From NCBI GenBank assembly GCA_020847045.1, contig JADLCT010000057.1, forward strand, positions 1-64,000: a stretch of 64,000 nucleotides of DNA. Reading direction: 5' to 3'. This stretch comes from Bryobacterales bacterium. GTDB lineage: Bacteria; Acidobacteriota; Terriglobia; Bryobacterales; Bryobacteraceae. Position 1 is the first letter of the stretch. Every line of letters starts with the position of its first letter. Position numbers and translations under genes: made by a program. This document shows positions 17,681 to 25,341 of the stretch, piece after piece. The notes under the pieces are model-generated. The model was not told where the DNA came from and made no database searches. It saw only the letters and a list, made by a program, of their open reading frames with translations.

Positions 17681-17716
17681 TGAGCGCCGCGGCGCCGTTT
17701 CCATTGCCGGCGCTCA
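17681..17716 (-). terminator. Hairpin at the glnD stop codon
   Basis: A perfect 9-bp stem (TGAGCGCCG with CGGCGCTCA) starts at the glnD stop and encloses an 18-nt loop, which can itself fold. No long T-run follows (ACTTCTGTTA), so termination would be weak. It separates glnD from the Rieske/cytochrome b operon on the same strand. Confidence 0.35.
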
Positions 17717-20221
17717 GCCGCCGGCGGTCTCCAGAAGCATCCGCCGGATGGAATCCAGCCGTCCAGCCTCCAGCTTCTTCCCATCCGAAGTGATGTAGAA
17801 GACGTCGATCGCCTTGTGCGCTTCCGTGTCGATCAACACCACCTCGATGGAGCAACCCGCCTCCGAGAAGGCGCTGGCGATGTCGTAGAGCAACCCGGGC
17901 CGGTCCTCGGCCACCACCTCCACCAGCGTCGCCGAGTGCGAGGCCTCATTGTCGAAGTTGATGCGAGGCTGAATGCGAGAGCCCTTGCTGGGAGGCGTGG
18001 GCTTGGGCCGGTTCTTCAACAGACCGCGTACCTCCACGCGTCCGGCGATCACCCGCTCCAGCGTGTGCTTCAAACGGTCCATCTCCGGCGGATTCAACTC
18101 GAGGTTCCGCGCCGGATCGGCGAACACGAAGGTATCGAGGACGGTTCCCTGCTGATTGGCGAACGCCTCGGCCTTCAAAATATTCAGTCCGAACGAGGCC
18201 AGCGCTCCGGCAATGGAGGCGAACAGGAAGTGGCGGTCCTTCGTCAGGATGCTCAGCTCATAGACGCCACCCGCGCGCCTGATCTCCAGCGCCACGCCGG
18301 CGGCCTTGCGCAACTCGTCCAACTGCGCATGGATGCGAATCTGCGCTTCCGTGTGTGTGCGCAAATAGCGCGTAGGAAAGCCCTTCAGGAAAGCCTCCTG
18401 CTCGGGCGAAGCGGGCCGCGACTCGATGCGTTCGGTCTCCAGCTCGTGCGTCAGTTGCCGGTAAGCCACCGCGTAGACACGGAACAACTGCTCCAGACGC
18501 CACGGGCTGAGCGCCGTAGGATGAACGGCCCCCGTGTCTGCGTAGGTCATCAGCGTCAGGTATTTCAGCTTCTCGATGGTTTCCATGCGATGCGCCAGAT
18601 AGACCGCCGTCGCCTCGTCTTCCAGGTCCCGGCCCGTCATCGCCGCCGACAGGTCCAGGTGATGCTCCACCAGGAAGCCGGCCATCTCCAACGCTTCTTC
18701 CGGCGCCCCCAAACGCCTCAGCGCCACCTCGGCGATACGGCGCGAGGCGGCCGCGTGTCCTTCGCCTCCGTTCTCGCCCGCCTTGGCCACGTCGTGGAAC
18801 AGCAGCGCGCAGTTCAACAGGGCGGGGTCGGGCAACTCGGCCAGCAGCACGGCGAACCGTTTGCGTGCCGGGTCCTCGGTTTCGCGCAATTCTTCCAAGT
18901 TCTGAATCGCGATCAGCGTATGCTCGTCCACCGTGTAGCGGTGGTTGAAGTCGCGGATCACTTCGCATTCAATGCTGGTCCACTCCGGAAACAACATGCC
19001 CAGCACGCCGGTTTCATGCATGGCGCGCAACGCGAAACCGGCATGAGGCAGCCCGGCCAGATCATGCCACAGCGGCCAAAGTCCCTCGGGGGAAGCGAAG
19101 TACTCTCGCAGCACAGCCTCATACTGTCGCAGCCGGTTCTCCGTTTCGCGATGCAGAGCAATGCCATGCCGGCCCACGAACAGAAAAAGGCGCATCACCA
19201 TGGCCGGGTCTTTTTCAATCGCGTGAGGGTACCGCAGCAGCACGCGGTCGCGTGACACAGTGAATTCGGCGTTGGACAGCCGCGCGCGCCAGTCGCGGAA
19301 TCCGGCCAGCAGAGAACTCGATTCGCCTTCGCTCGCCTCCAGCGTGCGCAGCGTTTCACGCCAGATGGCCCGGGCGTTGCGGAAATACTCCCGCATCCAC
19401 GCACTGGCGTTGCTGGCCGGGCTGAACGCAGCGGCGGCCAGTTCCTCCTGAGCGTCAAAGCCAAGCAGGTTGTTGTCGCGGTTTGAACGGTAATGCAGGA
19501 AACACCGCGCCGTGTGCAGAAATTTGCGCGATTCGCGAAGTTGTCCGGCCGTCAGCGGCGCACCGGCGCCGTCCGGACGCAGCTTACCCATCCATTCCAG
19601 TACGTTCCAGTCGCGCAACCCGCCCGGCGACTCTTTGATATTCGGTTCCAGGTGATAGATGGTTCCCTGAAACTTGGCATGGCGCGCGCGGGTCATCCGG
19701 CACAAACGCCGCACCAGTCCCGCCCGGTTGGCCGCCAGAAATTTCGGCATTCGCGCCGACGCCTGCCCGAACAGCTCCTCATCACCGGCAAGGAAACGCA
19801 TGTCGAGCAGGCTGATGTTCAGCTCCAGGTTCGATTCATGCACCTCCAGACAGTCGCGCAGGCTACGCAGGGAGTGGCTCGGCCGCAGGCCCTCATCCCA
19901 AATCGATTGAAGAAAGCGCGAAAGAGCGGCGCGCTCGCCCTCGCCGGGCGGATTCGCCTCCAGCAGCAGGACGTCTATATCGGAATGCGGAAACAACTCC
20001 TTCCGCCCATACCCGCCCACGGCCAGCACCGCGACGCCGCGCGGATACACCGGCAGCAAAGCCTTCTCATACGCGTCCCGCACAACCGAATCAACATGGG
20101 CCGTGCGCCCGGCGAGGGCGAGCGCGCTGTCGCCCGTTTCGAGAAACGAGCGCATGGCCGGACTGGTTTCCGGCACAGACGCCTCGGGTTGCCTAGAGTG
20201 TTGCGTCTCCACGATCTTCAT
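17714..20221 (-). CDS. glnD: Bifunctional PII uridylyltransferase/uridylyl-removing enzyme
   Basis: The ~835-residue protein has the GlnD domain order: nucleotidyltransferase with GGYGRKELFPHSDIDVLLLE near residue 68, a helical GlnE-like region, an HD phosphohydrolase domain (DEHTLIAIQNLEEL, then LLFHDVAKAGENGGEGHAAA), and two C-terminal ACT domains (one near LFASIAGALASFGLNILKAE, one near VVAEDRPGLLYDIASAF). It senses glutamine and adds or removes UMP from PII. The start is uncertain: ATG at 20221 is used, with in-frame alternatives at 20251 (ATG) and 20257 (TTG). All overlap the end of glnB, whose product is its substrate, so the two are coupled. Confidence 0.93.
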   Translation of the reverse strand: MKIVETQHSRQPEASVPETSPAMRSFLETGDSALALAGRTAHVDSVVRDAYEKALLPVYPRGVAVLAVGGYGRKELFPHSDIDVLLLEANPPGEGERAALSRFLQSIWDEGLRPSHSLRSLRDCLEVHESNLELNISLLDMRFLAGDEELFGQASARMPKFLAANRAGLVRRLCRMTRARHAKFQGTIYHLEPNIKESPGGLRDWNVLEWMGKLRPDGAGAPLTAGQLRESRKFLHTARCFLHYRSNRDNNLLGFDAQEELAAAAFSPASNASAWMREYFRNARAIWRETLRTLEASEGESSSLLAGFRDWRARLSNAEFTVSRDRVLLRYPHAIEKDPAMVMRLFLFVGRHGIALHRETENRLRQYEAVLREYFASPEGLWPLWHDLAGLPHAGFALRAMHETGVLGMLFPEWTSIECEVIRDFNHRYTVDEHTLIAIQNLEELRETEDPARKRFAVLLAELPDPALLNCALLFHDVAKAGENGGEGHAAASRRIAEVALRRLGAPEEALEMAGFLVEHHLDLSAAMTGRDLEDEATAVYLAHRMETIEKLKYLTLMTYADTGAVHPTALSPWRLEQLFRVYAVAYRQLTHELETERIESRPASPEQEAFLKGFPTRYLRTHTEAQIRIHAQLDELRKAAGVALEIRRAGGVYELSILTKDRHFLFASIAGALASFGLNILKAEAFANQQGTVLDTFVFADPARNLELNPPEMDRLKHTLERVIAGRVEVRGLLKNRPKPTPPSKGSRIQPRINFDNEASHSATLVEVVAEDRPGLLYDIASAFSEAGCSIEVVLIDTEAHKAIDVFYITSDGKKLEAGRLDSIRRMLLETAGG

Positions 20222-20531
20222 TCCGAATGCGGATTGCGTCCAGTACGTCATAGACAAAAATCTTGCCGTCCCCGATCTTGCCCGTGCGCGCGGCGCCCAC
20301 CACGGCCTTCACCACCTCGTCCAGCCGCCCATCCGGAATCACCATTTCGATCTTCGTCTTGGGCAGCAGATCGACCATGTATTCCTGCCCGCGGTAGACC
20401 TCTTTGTGACCCTTCTGGCGGCCATGCCCGCGCACCTCGGTTACGGTCATCCCATCCACGCCGATGGCCTTCAGCGCCTCTTTGACCTCTTCGAGCTTGA
20501 ACGGTTGAATAATGGCTTCGATTTTCTTCAT
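20193..20531 (-). CDS. glnB: Nitrogen regulatory protein PII
   Basis: The 112-residue protein is a canonical PII protein. The T-loop contains EVYRGQEYMVDLLPKTK with the uridylylated tyrosine at position 51. The B-loop (AARTGKIGDGKIFV) binds ATP/ADP and 2-oxoglutarate effects. Trimeric PII integrates nitrogen, carbon and energy state and controls ammonium transport and glutamine synthetase. The gene has AGGA upstream of the ATG and overlaps glnD. No amtB lies beside it; the nearest other-strand gene is a beta-barrel porin. Confidence 0.95.
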   Translation of the reverse strand: MKKIEAIIQPFKLEEVKEALKAIGVDGMTVTEVRGHGRQKGHKEVYRGQEYMVDLLPKTKIEMVIPDGRLDEVVKAVVGAARTGKIGDGKIFVYDVLDAIRIRNEDRGDATL

Positions 20532-20936
20532 GACGCATTTCCTTTCCGTCGACCCGCCGCGGCTGCACGCCCTATTCCCTGCGCGCCACCGGCGCTCTGA
20601 ACGGCAGATCCGTTCTTCGGATCATCGTATCGAAACTTCCCCCGGCCAGCCGGCGCCGGTGCACTACCCGGGAAGTTTTCCCATCATGACGGCAATTCCT
20701 CTCCGCGCCAAACTCAACCTTTCTATGCGAGCGATCAAAATTCTCTATCGGGCGGCGGTGAATCCAGTCGCACGGCCGCAAGCCTGTGACGGCTCACGAG
20801 GACGCCGTTTTCGCGGCCCGGCCCTGATAAAACCGATCAAAAAGTTTGATTGGACGCTCCCAACGGCTGAACTTACTCTTGCCCTAGCAGGGGAAACACC
20901 ACCTGACTCTTGATCTCTTTGGAGACGGAACGCACC
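20532..20936. other. Divergent intergenic region between glnB and the porin gene
   Basis: About 400 bases without a supported gene. It contains a perfect palindrome-like element, ATCAAA-aag-TTTGAT, at 20836-20850, 87 nt before the porin start, which could be an operator. A TTGATT hexamer overlaps its right arm but no good -10 follows at 17 bp. No sigma-54 type -24/-12 element was found for glnB by eye, although nitrogen genes often use one. Confidence 0.4.
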
Positions 20937-22061
20937 ATGACAGCGAACAAATTGCGCCCGGCCATTCTAAGTTGCTTGCTTCTGGCGGCAACGGCCAGCG
21001 CCCAGACGACGTCTGACCAGGCTCCGCCCGCCGCCAGTCCGCCGCCATGGTCTCTTGGCGGCATAGAATTTTCCGGATATCTGGACGCCTATGCCAACAT
21101 GAATTTCAACAACCCCAAGTCCGGGTTCAACGCGAGTTACCGCTCGTTCGACAGCAAAGCGAACAGCTTCGACCTGAACTTCGCCACCCTGACGATGAAG
21201 CATGACCCGGACCCTGTCGGCTTCCGCATGGACATAGGCTTTGGCCGCGGCTACGAAATCTTCCATCTGTTCGAACCGCTTGGCCAGGACCAGCGGAACA
21301 TCATGCGGAACATTCTGCAGGCCTATGTCAGCGTGAAGCCGGAAAAAGCGGGCGGCTTCCAGCTCGACTTCGGCAAGTTCGTCACCAGCGCCGGCGCCGA
21401 GCCCACCGAAACTTATCTGAACTGGAATTACTCGCGCTCGCTCATCTACTCCCTCGGGCCGTTCTATCACTTCGGCGCCCGCATTTCGAAACCCGTGACG
21501 CCGTTCTGGACCACAGGCGTTTCCATAACCAACGGTTGGAACAACGTGGAGGACAACAATACCGGCAAGACCATCGGGTTCACCAACGCCTTCACAAGCA
21601 AGAAGGCGGCCTACATCGTGACCTACTATGGCGGCCCCGAAAAGACCGGCACCAACGAAGGCGCCCGCCACTTCATCGACCAGGTGCTCACGTTGACGCC
21701 CAACGACAAGACGAGCGTCTACATCAACCACAACTACGGCCGCGAGCGCGCGCTGGATGGCTCGGCGGGCATCATCCACGCCATCGCCGGCGCGGCGCGC
21801 TACCAGGTGAACGGCTGGTTCGCTCTCAGCCCGCGCATTGAATACTTCAACGACCGCGGCATCTGGACCACCGGCACGGTGCAGAAGATCAAAGAGTTCA
21901 CCATGACGGCCGAGTTCAAGCACAAAAAGGGCCTGATGACCAAGCTGGAATACCGGCGCGACTGGTCGAACGTGCCTTTCTACCAGGACAGCGCGGGCGG
22001 CCTGAAGAAGAGCGAGGACACTCTGGTGTTCGGCATCATCGCCTACTTCGGCCCGCGGTAG
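20937..22061 (+). CDS. Outer-membrane beta-barrel porin (BBP2-like)
   Basis: The 374-residue protein has a signal peptide ending near ATASAQ, then a Pro/Ala-rich linker and a series of alternating aromatic/polar strands, starting GIEFSGYLDAYANMNFNNP and ending with a C-terminal aromatic-rich strand (LVFGIIAYFGPR), as expected for an outer-membrane barrel. The region around QAYVSVKP and QLDFGKFVTSAGAEPTE resembles the putative beta-barrel porin-2 (OmpL-like) family. Substrate is unknown. The ATG at 20937 is preferred to an upstream TTG at 20910 because it starts the signal peptide directly. It is divergent from glnB, which raises the possibility of nitrogen-related control. Confidence 0.75.
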   Translation: MTANKLRPAILSCLLLAATASAQTTSDQAPPAASPPPWSLGGIEFSGYLDAYANMNFNNPKSGFNASYRSFDSKANSFDLNFATLTMKHDPDPVGFRMDIGFGRGYEIFHLFEPLGQDQRNIMRNILQAYVSVKPEKAGGFQLDFGKFVTSAGAEPTETYLNWNYSRSLIYSLGPFYHFGARISKPVTPFWTTGVSITNGWNNVEDNNTGKTIGFTNAFTSKKAAYIVTYYGGPEKTGTNEGARHFIDQVLTLTPNDKTSVYINHNYGRERALDGSAGIIHAIAGAARYQVNGWFALSPRIEYFNDRGIWTTGTVQKIKEFTMTAEFKHKKGLMTKLEYRRDWSNVPFYQDSAGGLKKSEDTLVFGIIAYFGPR

Positions 22062-22073
22062 GCGGACGGACGG

Positions 22074-22781
22074 CTACTGTTTGAAGAACCAGAGCCAGAA
22101 GTACTGCTGATTGGCGCCATGGCGGTGGCGCGGCTCGAACCCGGTCTTTTGGGCCAGCTCCACCGCCTGCTCGTCCGAGAACGTCACGCCGATCCAGGTA
22201 TCGCCGGGCGTGGACTCGTACACGATGCCGTCCTGCTCGACATACCCCTGCACCTGAAACTTGAACAGGGCGCCGGGGCGCAGCAGCCGCGACACCTCCC
22301 GGACGTAGGTTTCAATCACCTCCCGGCTGGGGATGTGTTGAAAGACAATGGTGGAGAAGGCGAAGTCGGCCGAGCCATCGGCCACATGCGGGTTCAAGAC
22401 GCTGAGGTCCACGCCATTGTTCTGATAGGCGTGGGCATTGGGGCGGCCGGCCAAAAAGGAACGGGCGCGGGCGATCATTTCACCGCTGATGTCCACGGCG
22501 TGGACTTCACCGAACACGCCGGCCAGCGCGCGCGTGACGCGTCCGGCGCCGCAGCCGATCTCGATCACGCGCATCTGCTTGGGGTCTTTGCCCTGGCAGA
22601 TATTGCCCATGTCGGTGAGGATCTCTTCGGCGACGGTCTGCTCACCCGAGGCGATGAACTGCTCGTCGGTCCACTGCTCGCGTTCGGTGTTGACGTAGTG
22701 GCGCGCGTTCTCGCGGGCGCGCTCGTCCCAGTCGCGGCGCATTTTTTCCAATTGCTCGTCGGGCGTAAGTGGCGGGGTCAT
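22074..22781 (-). CDS. Class I SAM-dependent methyltransferase
   Basis: The 235-residue protein has the Rossmann-type methyltransferase core: motif I VIEIGCGAGRVTRAL near residue 73, an acidic end of strand 2 (VHAVDISGEM), then the motif IV region (FAFSTIVFQHIPS) and post-motif RLLRPGALFKFQV. The N-terminal ~60 residues are charged helices typical of small-molecule methyltransferases. The acceptor is unknown. It sits between a convergent porin and the divergent tRNA-Ala, without an operon partner. Confidence 0.82.
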   Translation of the reverse strand: MTPPLTPDEQLEKMRRDWDERARENARHYVNTEREQWTDEQFIASGEQTVAEEILTDMGNICQGKDPKQMRVIEIGCGAGRVTRALAGVFGEVHAVDISGEMIARARSFLAGRPNAHAYQNNGVDLSVLNPHVADGSADFAFSTIVFQHIPSREVIETYVREVSRLLRPGALFKFQVQGYVEQDGIVYESTPGDTWIGVTFSDEQAVELAQKTGFEPRHRHGANQQYFWLWFFKQ

Positions 22782-22842
22782 TCCTTTCTTCTATGGTCGC
22801 AAGGAAAGCCCCGGTTCTGCACGGCCTGGCCGTGAAGGGGCA

Positions 22843-22851
22843 TGTTATAGT
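22843..22851 (+). promoter_or_regulatory. Extended -10 promoter for tRNA-Ala
   Basis: TGTTATAGT matches TGnTATAAT with one mismatch and ends 16 nt before the mature tRNA 5' end, a natural distance for a tRNA promoter. No strong -35 is seen at 17 bp. The element closely resembles the one upstream of the efflux operon. Confidence 0.5.
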
Positions 22852-22867
22852 GAAGAGGAACCCGTGT

Positions 22868-22943
22868 GGGCGGCTAGCTCAGTTGGGAGAGCACCACGTT
22901 CGCAACGTGGGGGTCGTGGGTTCGAATCCCATGCCGTCCACCA
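22868..22943 (+). tRNA. tRNA-Ala (anticodon CGC), CCA encoded
   Basis: The 76-nt sequence folds into a full cloverleaf. The 7-bp acceptor stem (GGGCGGC with GCCGTCC) contains a G3:U70 wobble, the main identity element for alanyl-tRNA synthetase. The D-arm has AGTTGGGA, the anticodon stem is CCACG/CGTGG with loop TTCGCAA (anticodon CGC at 22901-22903), and the T-arm is GTGGG-TTCGAAT-CCCAT. Discriminator A and the 3' CCA are encoded. It reads the GCG codon, which is common in this GC-rich genome. Confidence 0.97.
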
Positions 22944-22980
22944 ACACGAGTTCGCCCCTTCCCGTCCGGCAGTAGAACCC

Positions 22981-25332
22981 TCAAGACCGCATCCGTGTGA
23001 ATAAGTATAGCCCTGCGAGCGAGAAGATCGCGTCCGGCGACCACGCGGCCACCGCGGCGGGCAGCTCCGCCAGGTTGCCGATCTCCTCGAACATGCGTGA
23101 GCTGGCCCAGTATGCGATGGCGATCGTGAAACTGACGCCCACGCCGGCCAGAGCGCCGCGATTCCCCGTGAGGAAGGCAAAGGGCACCGAAATCAACGCC
23201 ATGATGAGCACGAACAGGGGCACGGAAAATTTCTTGTGGTACTGCACCTTCAACCGCACGGTGTCGAAGCCTGCCTGCTGTAGTTCGCGGATATAGCGGC
23301 CGAGGTCGATGAAGTTGAGCTGTTTCTCCTGCTTCACCTCCTTGAGGAACCAGGAGGGCGCCTCGGTGATCTCATTGAACAGGCTTGCGGTGTAGGTCCG
23401 GTACTCGCTGACGCGCACGCCATCGAAATCGCGCACCCAGCCGTTCTGGAAGATCCACCCTTTCACGCGCGGCTCCCAGGAGGCGGACTCGGCCGAAATG
23501 TGGCGGCGGAGGCGGAAGGTGTGGGGGTCGATCTCGTAGACGTTCACGCCGGCCATGACGAGCGCGTTCGAGTCAAAGTACCGGTAATAAAAAATGCGCG
23601 AGCCCTCGCCGTAGATCCATTTCCGGTCGGGCCGCAGATAGGTTTGCACGGGACGTCCCTTGATCTCGTTCAGGATGCCGTCCTGAATCCGGTTGGCCTC
23701 CGGGATGTAGTAGTGATCGAAGGCGAACAGTCCGCCGCTCATCACGGTGGCGGCCAGCAGGATGGGTACGGAGAGCCGGTAGAGGCTGACGCCGCAGGCC
23801 TTCATGGCCACCACCTCATTGTTCTTGGCGAGGATGCCGAAGGTGACCAGCACGGCGGCCAGAACGCTCATGGGTGCGGAATCGTAGATGAGCTTGGGCG
23901 TGAGAAACAGGTGATAGGTGGCCACCTTCTGCCAGGGAATGCCGCGCGAGAAGATGTCGCCCAGCAGCTCAAAGAAGATGAAGACGTGGGCCATCAGCAC
24001 GAAGCTAGCCAGCAGCATGGCGAAGTAGAAGAGGAACTCGCCGAGCACGTAGGTATCGACGACGCCGGGCAGCAGAGGGATGCGCAGGCGGCGGAGCGAG
24101 GCGGCGCGGCGGGTGCTTTGGGGGAAGCGGTCGCGAATGGCGGACCACAGGTCGCTGGCGCGGCGCGAGAGGTGGGCGAGGAGGTCGCGGTCGCCGGGAC
24201 GTTCGAGGCCGAAGAGCATGAGCCCGCCGGCGAGCGCATAGATGACGTTGGGCAGCCAGACGGCGAGTTCCACGGGCGCCTTGTCCTGCTGCGCCATCTT
24301 GATGAGGCTGATCTGCATCATCCAATACAGGAACACGAGGGCGACGGTGATGACCATGGCGCCGGACTTGCCGCCCTTGCGCGTGGAGACTCCGATCGGG
24401 ATGCCGATGAGCGCCAGGAGCAGGCAGGCGATGGGAAAAGAAAAGCGCTGATGGAGTTCGACGCGGGCGTCGCGGTTACGGGCGCGGTCCGTTTCCGCGC
24501 GCACGGCCTTCCACAGGGGCAGCGTGTCCATGGCGACCCAGGCCTTGGCGCTCTGTTCCTCGCGCGGTTTGGCCTGGAGCAACTGATCGCCGTGAGGCGA
24601 ATAGGTGTTGTAGTAGGCGCCCTGGTCGGCGCCCACCTGATGAGAGCTGGCGCCCGTCATGGACAGTTGAATCGAGTTGCGGACGGGATCGGGAACGGCG
24701 ATGGCCTCGGTGGCGACGGTGATGGCCGGAGAGTCGGCGTAATTGCCTCCGCCGGCGCGCTCCCCGGGCGGGGTAAGGTCGGCGATAAAGACATTGCGCC
24801 ACTTGGCGACCGTGCCGGGCAGCGCGATGACATCGCCCACGTAGAGGACTGTATTCGAACTGGTGAACTGTTCGGCGAAGACGCGGGGCTGAATTTCCGC
24901 CGACAGTTGTTTGGCGATGAGCGTATTGAAGACGCGGACGGTTTCGCGGATGGAAAGCGGCGTCAGCCACAGCGACGACGCGCCGGCGAGCAGCATCATC
25001 AGGGCGGCGAACATGAGGATGGGCCGCGCCACGGTGCGGCTGGGCACGCCGGCCGCGCGCATGGCCGTGATTTCGCCATCGGAGGACATCCGGCCCAGCC
25101 CCACCAGAACGCCCACCAGCGTGCCGATGGGCAGCGCGAAGCTGAGCACGGGCGGCAGGACGAGCGCGAACAGATAGCCGGCCATCTTGGGCGTGGCCGA
25201 ACCGCGGAGCAGGATTTCAAAGTATTTGCCGCTGTTCAGCTTCTGCAGGAATATGACAAAGGCGAACAGCACCGTGCCGAGAATGGCGGCCGAGGCCACC
25301 TCGCGAAAAACGGTCCGCGTCAACAGGCGCAT
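22981..25332 (-). CDS. Fused LptF-LptG lipopolysaccharide export permease
   Basis: The 783-residue protein contains two consecutive YjgP/YjgQ permease domains. The first spans about residues 1-375 and begins with the LptF-like RTVFREVASAAILGTVLF and GRMSSDGEITAMRAAGV. The second spans about 410-783, with VDTYVLGEFLFYFAMLLASF and the matching KNNEVVAMKACGVSLYR. Each half has N-terminal helices, a periplasmic beta-jellyroll and C-terminal helices. LptF and LptG normally are separate chains that pair in the LptB2FG transporter moving LPS from the inner membrane. Here one chain would do both. It lies 9 nt after tldE. The ATPase gene lptB is not in the window. Confidence 0.9.
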   Translation of the reverse strand: MRLLTRTVFREVASAAILGTVLFAFVIFLQKLNSGKYFEILLRGSATPKMAGYLFALVLPPVLSFALPIGTLVGVLVGLGRMSSDGEITAMRAAGVPSRTVARPILMFAALMMLLAGASSLWLTPLSIRETVRVFNTLIAKQLSAEIQPRVFAEQFTSSNTVLYVGDVIALPGTVAKWRNVFIADLTPPGERAGGGNYADSPAITVATEAIAVPDPVRNSIQLSMTGASSHQVGADQGAYYNTYSPHGDQLLQAKPREEQSAKAWVAMDTLPLWKAVRAETDRARNRDARVELHQRFSFPIACLLLALIGIPIGVSTRKGGKSGAMVITVALVFLYWMMQISLIKMAQQDKAPVELAVWLPNVIYALAGGLMLFGLERPGDRDLLAHLSRRASDLWSAIRDRFPQSTRRAASLRRLRIPLLPGVVDTYVLGEFLFYFAMLLASFVLMAHVFIFFELLGDIFSRGIPWQKVATYHLFLTPKLIYDSAPMSVLAAVLVTFGILAKNNEVVAMKACGVSLYRLSVPILLAATVMSGGLFAFDHYYIPEANRIQDGILNEIKGRPVQTYLRPDRKWIYGEGSRIFYYRYFDSNALVMAGVNVYEIDPHTFRLRRHISAESASWEPRVKGWIFQNGWVRDFDGVRVSEYRTYTASLFNEITEAPSWFLKEVKQEKQLNFIDLGRYIRELQQAGFDTVRLKVQYHKKFSVPLFVLIMALISVPFAFLTGNRGALAGVGVSFTIAIAYWASSRMFEEIGNLAELPAAVAAWSPDAIFSLAGLYLFTRMRS

Positions 25333-25341
25333 AGGCGAACG

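Noticed and set aside
20532-20936. Sigma-54 promoter for glnB
   Set aside because: No TGGCAC-N5-TTGC match was found on the minus strand; the nearest GG/GC pairs have wrong spacing.
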